Assembly: GCA_904393855.1 (NCBI GenBank)
Contig: CAJFNE010000015.1
Location: 1-21,562, forward strand
Direction of reading: 5' to 3'
Length of the DNA: 21,562 bases
DNA from: an uncultured Oscillibacter sp.
GTDB lineage: Bacteria > Bacillota > Clostridia > Oscillospirales > Oscillospiraceae
This document shows, piece after piece, positions 12,966 through 18,847 of this stretch. Each line of letters starts with the position of its first letter. The stretch's first letter is position 1. Under the pieces are notes generated by a model, which saw only the letters and a list, made by a program, of their open reading frames with translations, was not told the origin of the DNA and ran no database searches. A program made the translations under genes and the position numbers.

Positions 12966-14137
12966 GCCGACACCTCCTGTGTCCCTCTGTCCCGGCGGAG
13001 GATCTGCTGGCGGTAAATATCCTCCACGCTCTCTGCGAAAGCCTCCACGGAATAGGGCCGCACCGACCGGCGGGCCGCGGCGGACATCCCCTCACGCCAC
13101 TCCGGGTGGGCGATAAAATCTGCCAGCTTCCGCCGGAAATCCGCCTCGTCCCGGTATTGCCAGCCGTTCTCCCCTTCCCGGATCACGCCGGCCAGGCAGG
13201 GGTCCGCCCGGCACAGGGCCGGCATCCCGGAGGCCAAAGCCTCGATGTAGGTCAGGCCCTGGGTCTCGCTGGTGGAGGCGCTGACATACAGGTCCGCCAG
13301 CTGATACCAGGCCGGAATCTCCGCGGGCTGCACCAGCCCGGTGAAAATCAGCGCCGGAGAGGTCAGACCCAGCTCGGCGGCGATTCCCTCCAGCCGGGAC
13401 CGGTCCGGGCCCTCGCCCACGATCAGCAGCGTCACCGGCGCGTCGCCCAGATTGGCCCGGAACCGGATCAGCTCCTCCATATTCTTCTCCTCCGCGATGC
13501 GTCCCACCGTCGCCAGGATCAGATTCTCCTGGGGAATCCCCAGGCTCTGGCGCAGCACCGCCTGCCGGATGGGGTCCGGCTCCCCGGAAAACCGGCTCAG
13601 GTCGATGCCCGAGGGCACCACAAACACCGGCTTATCCACCCCATAGCCTAGCAGCAGCTGACGCACCTTGCCGGTGGGGGCGATGAAGCAGTCGCTCTGC
13701 GCCGCCACCCAGCGGGTCAGCAGCGTCACCGCCGTCCTGCCCAGGCGCACGCTGGAGGTGATATAGTGGGTGTAGTCCTCATACACCGTGTGATAGGTAT
13801 GGACCAGCGGGATGTTCAGGTACTCCGCGATCCGGCGGGCCGGATAGAACGTGGAGAACTCGCACTGGGAGTGGACCACATCGGGCCGCCACTCCGCCAG
13901 CTCCTGCAGGGTCCTGCGCACCAGGGGCGTCCGCAGCCGGGCACCGGGATACAGCACCACAGGCATGGATCTCAGGTAGGTGACGCCGTCCTCCTCCCGG
14001 CCGTGATGATCCTGGGACAACGTCAGAATCCGAACCTCATGGCCCCGGGCCTCCAGCCCCCGCCGGAGGTTCTTCACCGAGGTGACCACACCGTTCACCG
14101 CCGGGGAGTACCAATCGGTTGTAATCAAAATTTTCAT
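12962..14137 (-). CDS. GT4 glycosyltransferase, probable 1,2-diacylglycerol 3-glucosyltransferase (LafA/Almgs-like)
   Basis: The 391-residue product is a family-4 glycosyltransferase. The N-terminal MKILITTDWYSPAVNGVVTS with VKNLRRGLEARGHEVRIL, the HSQCEFSTFYPARRIAEYL stretch and VHTYHTVYEDYTHYI (acceptor side) resemble monoglucosyl-diacylglycerol synthases of Gram-positives. The donor domain has VPSGIDLSRFS, TVGRIAEEKNMEELI, VGEGPDRSRLE and the EX7E motif ETQGLTYIE. Peripheral attachment to the membrane is likely in this family through basic/hydrophobic surfaces. It is the first gene of the operon; ATG 14137 has AGGAGG six bases upstream, behind the strong promoter at 14237-14265. A phosphatidylinositol-mannoside-like or polysaccharide acceptor is possible; the pairing with the LafB-like gene makes glycolipid the best guess. 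Confidence 0.83.
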   Translation of the reverse strand: MKILITTDWYSPAVNGVVTSVKNLRRGLEARGHEVRILTLSQDHHGREEDGVTYLRSMPVVLYPGARLRTPLVRRTLQELAEWRPDVVHSQCEFSTFYPARRIAEYLNIPLVHTYHTVYEDYTHYITSSVRLGRTAVTLLTRWVAAQSDCFIAPTGKVRQLLLGYGVDKPVFVVPSGIDLSRFSGEPDPIRQAVLRQSLGIPQENLILATVGRIAEEKNMEELIRFRANLGDAPVTLLIVGEGPDRSRLEGIAAELGLTSPALIFTGLVQPAEIPAWYQLADLYVSASTSETQGLTYIEALASGMPALCRADPCLAGVIREGENGWQYRDEADFRRKLADFIAHPEWREGMSAAARRSVRPYSVEAFAESVEDIYRQQILRRDRGTQEVSA

Positions 14138-14236
14138 GGAGTATTCCTCCTATCTGTTGATCATACGAATCCGCGCGGCTGATTTCTTCAAGATCAGCAA
14201 GAGCAGCCAAAATTTCTTGCGGTATCCGTATTAGTT

Positions 14237-14265
14237 ATCATAGTACAGTTAATACAGTTTGTCAA
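14237..14265 (-). promoter_or_regulatory. Promoter of the glycolipid operon
   Basis: On the minus strand TTGACA (14260-14265), 17-bp spacer, TATGAT (14237-14242): a near-perfect SigA promoter about 100 bp ahead of the first gene. The surrounding 14138-14389 stretch is far richer in A+T than the rest of the window and holds no gene. Confidence 0.8.
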
Positions 14266-14296
14266 GCATTTGCCCCTCAAAATAGGATATGACATT

Positions 14297-14340
14297 TGCA
14301 TGAAATTCTGATGTAAAGTATATCAAACCTGCATGAAATT
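14297..14340 (-). promoter_or_regulatory. Direct repeats upstream of the glycolipid promoter, possible operator
   Basis: AATTTCATGCA occurs twice on the minus strand (14330-14340 and 14297-14307), 33 bp apart, i.e. about three helix turns. Each copy is preceded by TATACT (14345-14350 and 14317-14322). They lie 32 to 75 bp upstream of the -35 box, where an activator would bind. No regulator gene is adjacent. Confidence 0.4.
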
Positions 14341-14389
14341 TTCTAGTATAAGATTCATTTGATCTCAAATTGTTACATTTTTTTACCGT

Positions 14390-15802
14390 TTAGTCACTTT
14401 CTCCCACCACCCGGCGGTAAGTGCGGGCCGTCAGGCCATACACCAGCGCGTACACCAGGCAGAATACCGCCAGCGTGGCGGCGGCACAGGCGGCGAAGAG
14501 GGGTGGGTCCTGGAGCCCGAAGAGCTCCAGCATCCGGCAGAGCATGGGGGACGCCGCCAGCAGGTGGAGGGCGGCCATGCCCAGGGGCAGGAAGAACACC
14601 AGCAGCACCTGGCTGCGGATGGAGGCTCCTACCTCCCGGGGCGTCATGCCCACCTGCTGCATGATCCGGTAGCGGCCCTGGTCCTCATACCCCTCGGAGA
14701 GCTGCTTGTAGTAGATGATCAGCACGGTGGTCAGCAGGAACAGTCCCCCCAGGAACAGGCCCAGGAACAGGAAGCCGCCATACAGGACGGCGTACTCCTG
14801 GGCCAGCGCCGCCCGGCCCGCCGCGTCCAGGCCGTCCCGCAGGACAATCTGGTCGATCATCTGGTCCAGGCCCAGGTACAGGCAGGCGGTGGTGGCCACC
14901 GTCACCAGCACCATGGTGGAGAGGATGCAGATGTTGGCAAGACCCACCGCGTTCTGCTTCATCCGGTACAGCAGGCCGGAGACGGCGGTGAAGTGCCGGG
15001 TCTGATAGTAGAAATTCCGGTTGGCCCGCAGGCCTTTCAGCGCCGCGATGGACCCGGCGGTAAACAGGCAGTAGGTGCCGATCATCACCAGCAGCACCGC
15101 CAGGAAGAAGTAGGCAAAGGCGGAGACCGGGTCCGCCGTGGTGATGGCGATGGCATAGCCGCCGCCCAGGGTCAGGACCCCCAGGAGCGTCAGAAGCCAT
15201 TTGGTCCGGGGCTCCCGCTCTCCTGTCTGACTGCCCCGGAGCAGCTCCACCGGGCGGGACCGGCCCAGGCGGAGGAAGTTGGCCAGCAACGTCAGGCCGA
15301 AGAGCACCGCCAGTAGGACCGCCGTCTCCCCCGCCGCCTTCCCGCTGATCTGAAAGGTGAAGGGCACGGACATCTGCACCAGTCCCAGCAGCAGCGGCGG
15401 CACCAGCCGTGACAGCAGGACGCCCGCCAGCAGCCCCATCCCCAGGGCCGCCGCCCCGCAGAACAGTGTCTCCCAGAGCATCATCCAGGCCAGGTGGCGC
15501 TTCTCCAGCCCCAGGATGTGGTAGACCCCCAGCTCCCGCTGGCGCCGCTTCATGACGAAGCTGTTGGCGTAGAGCAGGATCACCGCCGCGAAGATGGCCA
15601 CCACCCCGCAGCCCAGGGTCATCATGGACTGGAGGTACCCCGCCCCCCGGACGGAGGCCACCGTGTCCGACCCCGCCAGGAACCGCAGCACGTAGTACAT
15701 GGCCGCGGTGCCGCCGCAGGAGAGCAGATAGGGGCCGTAGAATCGGCTGTTCCGGGCGATGTTCACCAGGGCCAGCCGGGGGAAGAAGCCGAACTTACGC
15801 AC
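14390..15802 (-). CDS. ABC transporter permease, FtsX/BceB-like, short form
   Basis: The roughly 470-residue product is the membrane subunit of a two-gene ABC exporter of the FtsX/MacB/BceB superfamily. About ten membrane helices are visible, including LGCGVVAIFAAVILLYAN with the coupling helix FVMKRRQRELGVYHILGL after it, and a second RIMQQVGMTPREV coupling helix near the C-terminus. BceB-type permeases carry a domain of about 200 residues outside the cell between helices 7 and 8; here only about 25 residues separate them (IDQIVLRDGLDAAGRAALAQ region). Two GTG starts are possible: 15811 and 15802. I prefer 15802 because GGGGGG lies eight bases before it; either overlaps the ATPase gene. There is no terminator of clear form after it. 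Confidence 0.85.
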   Translation of the reverse strand: MRKFGFFPRLALVNIARNSRFYGPYLLSCGGTAAMYYVLRFLAGSDTVASVRGAGYLQSMMTLGCGVVAIFAAVILLYANSFVMKRRQRELGVYHILGLEKRHLAWMMLWETLFCGAAALGMGLLAGVLLSRLVPPLLLGLVQMSVPFTFQISGKAAGETAVLLAVLFGLTLLANFLRLGRSRPVELLRGSQTGEREPRTKWLLTLLGVLTLGGGYAIAITTADPVSAFAYFFLAVLLVMIGTYCLFTAGSIAALKGLRANRNFYYQTRHFTAVSGLLYRMKQNAVGLANICILSTMVLVTVATTACLYLGLDQMIDQIVLRDGLDAAGRAALAQEYAVLYGGFLFLGLFLGGLFLLTTVLIIYYKQLSEGYEDQGRYRIMQQVGMTPREVGASIRSQVLLVFFLPLGMAALHLLAASPMLCRMLELFGLQDPPLFAACAAATLAVFCLVYALVYGLTARTYRRVVGESD

Positions 15803-16562
15803 CCTGCTCACCCCCCTGGGTCAGTTGGGTCAGCACGTCGGCGATCCGGCGGTACTGCCGCTCCCGGCCCGCCCCCTCCCGGTAGAGCTGGTGGTACACC
15901 TGGCCGTCCCGCAGGAACAGCACCCGGCCCGCGTGGCTGGCCGCCTCCACGGAGTGGGTCACCATGAGGATCGTCTGCCCCTCTTGATTGATGGTCTCAA
16001 ACAGCTCCAGCAGCCGGGCGGAGGCCCGGGAGTCCAGGGCGCCGGTGGGCTCGTCCGCCAGCACCAGCTCCGGGTCCGTAATGAGGGCCCGGGCCACCGC
16101 CGCCCGCTGCTTCTGGCCGCCGGAGACCTCATAGGGGTACTTGGAGAGCAGGTCCCCGATGCCCAGCCGCTCCGCCAGAGGGCGGAGGCGGCGCTGCATG
16201 GCGGCGGGCCGGTCCCCCGCCAGCACCAGGGGCAGCAGGATGTTGTCCCCCAGGGAGAAGGTGTCCAGCAGGTTGAAGTCCTGGAACACGAACCCCAGCT
16301 TGGAGCGGCGGAAGGCCGCCAGGTCCCGGTCCCGGATGGAGGAGAGGGCCCTGCCGTTCAGCAGCACCTCCCCCTCCGTCGGCCGGTCCAGGGCCGCCAG
16401 GATGTTCAGCAGGGTCGTCTTACCGGACCCGGACTCCCCCATGATGGCCACATACTCCCCCGGCTCCACGGTGAAATCCACGTCCCGCAGGGCCTGGACC
16501 TGATTTCCCCCGAAGCGGGTGGTGTAAATCTTCTGCACATGCTGTACTTCCAGCAGCGGCAT
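15795..16562 (-). CDS. ABC transporter ATP-binding protein (BceA/MacB-type)
   Basis: The 255-residue product is the ATPase partner of the short permease that overlaps its 3' end. Walker A GESGSGKTT (42-50), Q-loop FVFQDFNLLDTFSLGDN (about 92-108), signature VSGGQKQRAAVARAL, Walker B LVLADEPTGALD and the switch His in MVTHS are all intact. The Q-loop region and the 'EVSGGQKQR' spelling place it in the lipoprotein/antimicrobial-peptide export group (LolD/MacB/BceA). I chose ATG 16562 (MPLLEVQHVQKIY) because AGGAGG sits eight bases upstream; an in-frame upstream codon at 16589 lies inside the operator. The substrate is unknown; antimicrobial peptide resistance or sensing is the commonest role of this family in Bacillota. 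Confidence 0.92.
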   Translation of the reverse strand: MPLLEVQHVQKIYTTRFGGNQVQALRDVDFTVEPGEYVAIMGESGSGKTTLLNILAALDRPTEGEVLLNGRALSSIRDRDLAAFRRSKLGFVFQDFNLLDTFSLGDNILLPLVLAGDRPAAMQRRLRPLAERLGIGDLLSKYPYEVSGGQKQRAAVARALITDPELVLADEPTGALDSRASARLLELFETINQEGQTILMVTHSVEAASHAGRVLFLRDGQVYHQLYREGAGRERQYRRIADVLTQLTQGGEQGA

Positions 16563-16588
16563 TGAGAACGCCTCCTTCTGACTTTGCA

Positions 16589-16624
16589 CTATTGTATTGG
16601 TGTATTATGTATATAGTACAATAG
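16589..16624. promoter_or_regulatory. Operator-like inverted repeat overlapping the ABC promoter
   Basis: CTATTGTA (16589-16596) and TACAATAG (16617-16624) form a perfect 8-bp inverted repeat with a 20-bp AT-rich centre (TGTATTATGTATATA core). Its half nearest the promoter covers the -10 box and the other half lies just before the ribosome-binding site. The general style recalls operators of YtrA-type GntR repressors of ABC exporters, but no such regulator gene is in the window. Confidence 0.5.
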
Positions 16625-16646
16625 CACAGCAGGAAGTCCTTGTCAA
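16618..16646 (-). promoter_or_regulatory. Promoter of the ABC exporter operon
   Basis: TTGACA (16641-16646), 17-bp spacer, TATTGT (16618-16623) on the minus strand. A perfect -35 box and correct spacing, starting just 11 bp after the preceding terminator. Confidence 0.72.
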
Positions 16647-16657
16647 GCCCCAGGCAG

Positions 16658-16689
16658 AAAAAAGGGGGCGGAGGGAACTCCTCCGCCCC
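16658..16689 (-). terminator. Terminator of the second sigma/anti-sigma operon
   Basis: On the minus strand GGGGCGGAGG, loop AGTTC, CCTCCGCCCC (16665-16689) then CTTTTTT. A 10-bp GC stem with a good T-run, about 70 bp after the anti-sigma stop. Confidence 0.88.
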
Positions 16690-16758
16690 AGCTTGCTGAA
16701 AAGGTCTTTCCGGCAAGCCTGATTGAATTTGAAAGCTTCTTTCTCACCAGGGGATGGG

Positions 16759-17865
16759 TCACGGCCGGGGCAGCCGGAAGGTCTGCTCGCCGTTGGAAGC
16801 GTCTGTGACGGAGCCCGCCGGGAAAGAGATGATGATGTTGCCATCCTCGTCCAGCGTGAAAGCCGTGGTCTCGTCAATGGCGACGTAGTCCGTCAGGGGC
16901 CGGTCCTCCTGAATGGGGAAGTAAACGACCTCCGGGCTTTTCTCCATGCGGTTTTCCATCTGCATGGTGATGGTCTCCACAATGTAGTGGCGATAGTTCA
17001 CGCCGCAGAGGGACTCCAGGGTGTCTGTGCCGGCGTTCTCCTGCTCCCGGGCCGCCAGCTCCGCGTCGGTCACAGGCTCCCAGGCGAGGCCCGTGGACTC
17101 CACAAAGGCCTGGGCGGCGGCGGGGTCGGCCTTACTCTCATCCAGGGGCAGGGTGAAGAGGGCCCCCACGACGTTCTCCCGGAGGGAGATCGTCCCGTCC
17201 TCCGCCATGGAGAAGAGGTCCGTATTGGGTATGCCGCCCTCATAGATGGCAAAGCGCACCGGGTGGTCCGCGAACATCTCCAGGTTCCGGCAGTCAAAGA
17301 GACCGTAGACCACGCCGTCCTCGATGAACTGCTGGATGGTGGTCCCCAGGGTCCAGGCGTTGACACAGCCGACATGGTAGCCATCCACCAGGGGGCTGTA
17401 GTTCAGGTTCGGGTAATCTGTCAGCGGCGCACCATCCGCCCGGGCCACCCGGAACACGGCGTAGGTGCGGTCGTTGATGATCTCGCCGTTATAGTTCGTG
17501 GGGACGCTCAGGTCCTCGCCGGACACCATGCCCGCCAGGGTGATCTGATAATCCCCGGCGGTCACGCTCTCGTCCAGAACAATGGCGTCCTCGCTCTGGA
17601 ACGCCTCCGCCAACAGCGGCTCCTCCACGCGGTCCGCTACCTCCGACGGGCTCAGCCACACCACGGCGGCGGAGACGGACACCGCCAGCACCACCACGGC
17701 GGCCGCCACGGCCACCGCGATCTTTCGGGTTCTTTGAAAAGTCATCTTCGGTTCCTCCTTTTCCAGTTCCCGGGCGCGATGAAGCAGCAGCGCTGTGGTC
17801 CGGGCCTCGAAGTCCTCGGAAAAGGGGATGGCGTCAAAGGCTCTGCGGTAATCCTCTCGGTTCAT
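16759..17865 (-). CDS. Putative membrane anti-sigma/sensor protein paired with ECF sigma
   Basis: The 368-residue product has a short cytoplasmic N-terminus (1-46, MNREDYRRAFDAIPFSEDFE...), one membrane helix (about 48-70, KIAVAVAAAVVVLAVSVSAA) and a large outer domain (about 72-368). This resembles the clostridial anti-sigma-like proteins with DUF4179-type outer domains, but I cannot assign the domain with certainty. It has no zinc-finger HC2 motif, unlike the anti-sigma at 5893. ATG 17865 overlaps the sigma stop (ATGA) and has AAGGAGG upstream. A second in-frame ATG at 17745 (codon 41) is also preceded by AAGGAGG eight bases before it and would yield a form lacking the cytoplasmic part. Followed by a strong terminator. 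The signal sensed is unknown. Confidence 0.75.
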   Translation of the reverse strand: MNREDYRRAFDAIPFSEDFEARTTALLLHRARELEKEEPKMTFQRTRKIAVAVAAAVVVLAVSVSAAVVWLSPSEVADRVEEPLLAEAFQSEDAIVLDESVTAGDYQITLAGMVSGEDLSVPTNYNGEIINDRTYAVFRVARADGAPLTDYPNLNYSPLVDGYHVGCVNAWTLGTTIQQFIEDGVVYGLFDCRNLEMFADHPVRFAIYEGGIPNTDLFSMAEDGTISLRENVVGALFTLPLDESKADPAAAQAFVESTGLAWEPVTDAELAAREQENAGTDTLESLCGVNYRHYIVETITMQMENRMEKSPEVVYFPIQEDRPLTDYVAIDETTAFTLDEDGNIIISFPAGSVTDASNGEQTFRLPRP

Positions 17866-18341
17866 GAAAAGTCCTCCTTCAGCAGCTGCCGCAGCCGCTC
17901 CCGGCCGCGGGCCAGGCGGGTGCCCACCGTGGGGGCGGGCACGCCCAGCAGTTTTGCGATCTCCCGGATGGAATATCCCTCGTAGTAGTGGAGGTGGATC
18001 ACGGCGCTGTACTTCTCCGGCAGGGAGCGGACCGCATCCAGCAGCGCGCTCTCCGGCTCCGGCACGGCAGCCTGAGCCGCCTCCTCCAGGGGGACATTCC
18101 GCTTTGCCGCCGCCTTTTGCAAATCGGCGGCCCGGTGAAGGGTGGTGCGGATCAGCCAGGCCTTCTCGTGTTCGGCGTCCCGAAACACGGGGCGGAGGGT
18201 CAGCAGCCGCAGGAAGACCTCCTGCACCGCGTCCTCCGCGTCGGCGGCATCCCGCAGGCGGGTGCACGCCAGCCGCAGCAGCATGGGGCTGTACTCCGCC
18301 ACCAGGCGGCTGATCTGCTCCTCGGTACCGATTGGAGTCAT
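17862..18341 (-). CDS. ECF-type RNA polymerase sigma factor
   Basis: The 159-residue product (from ATG 18341, MTPIGTEEQISRLVAEYSPM) has sigma region 2 at about 8-72 (MLLRLACTRLRDAADAEDAVQ region, EVFLRLLTLRPVF, AWLIRTTLHRAADL) and sigma region 4 at about 102-155 (LPEKYSAVIHLHYYEGYSIR, then EIAKLLGVPAPTVGTRLARG). The frame is open to 18413, but only a TTG and unlike-sigma residues precede; GGGAG at 18352-18356 supports 18341. It is a second, unrelated-looking ECF pair in this window, with its membrane partner overlapping by four bases. The nearby BceAB-like exporter (beyond the terminator, with its own promoter) could be a target; that is a guess from position only. Confidence 0.88.
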   Translation of the reverse strand: MTPIGTEEQISRLVAEYSPMLLRLACTRLRDAADAEDAVQEVFLRLLTLRPVFRDAEHEKAWLIRTTLHRAADLQKAAAKRNVPLEEAAQAAVPEPESALLDAVRSLPEKYSAVIHLHYYEGYSIREIAKLLGVPAPTVGTRLARGRERLRQLLKEDFS

Positions 18342-18411
18342 GGGTTGCTCACTCCCTTCACCACAAACACGAACCGGGGCCCGCGTTTTTTTCAGCGGAG
18401 GAAACTTTCTC

Positions 18412-18437
18412 AAAAAAGGACCGCCTTTCGGCGGTCC
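18412..18437 (-). terminator. Terminator after lspA
   Basis: On the minus strand GGACCGCC, GAAA tetraloop, GGCGGTCC (18418-18437), then TTTTTT. A perfect intrinsic terminator five bases after the lspA stop. Confidence 0.92.
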
Positions 18438-18442
18438 CCTGC

Positions 18443-18847
18443 CTATTCTCCATGCCTGCCCCGCAGCAGGGCCAGCACCCCGGTGAAGATGGCGAAATCC
18501 GCCAGGTTGAACACGTACCGCTTTCCCCGGCCCGGGACCCGGAGGAACTGCACGTAGTCAAACACCCGGCCGCGGCACAGCCGCTCCCACAGGTTGGAAA
18601 GTCCGCCCCCCAGCACGAGACCCGCCCCCAGGGGGCTGCGCCGCCGCAGCAGCCAGGCCGTCGACAGGGCCAGCACCGACAGGGGCAGCAGGACCCTCCG
18701 CCCCACGGGGAGGCCCAAGGCGGCCCCCCGGTTCCACAGGGGACGGAAGCGCACGGGGCCATAGGTCCGGGCGGGCCAGTTCTCCAGCCCCCGGCGGGCC
18801 GCGGCGCAGGCAGCCCAGACCGCCGCCGCGATTCCCAGGCTTCTCAT
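18443..18847 (-). CDS. lspA: Signal peptidase II, compact form
   Basis: LspA is the membrane aspartyl protease that removes lipoprotein signal peptides after lipidation. The 134-residue product is shorter than the usual 150-170. Conserved parts are present: NRGAALGL (39-46, normally N-x-GAAFG), GGGLSNLWERLCRGRVFDYVQF (from 80; normally GGxxGNxxDR...VxDF) with catalytic Asp97, and FNLADFAIFTG (113-123) with catalytic Asp117. About four hydrophobic segments are visible (4-18, 52-66, 72-86, 113-128). The N-terminal Asp-Gln-x-(S/T)-Lys element of LspA is not found: the segment reads ARRGLENWPARTYG. It overlaps the upstream GTPase-NYN gene by four bases. Possibly a specialised paralogue; the catalytic residues suggest it is active. 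Confidence 0.8.
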   Translation of the reverse strand: MRSLGIAAAVWAACAAARRGLENWPARTYGPVRFRPLWNRGAALGLPVGRRVLLPLSVLALSTAWLLRRRSPLGAGLVLGGGLSNLWERLCRGRVFDYVQFLRVPGRGKRYVFNLADFAIFTGVLALLRGRHGE

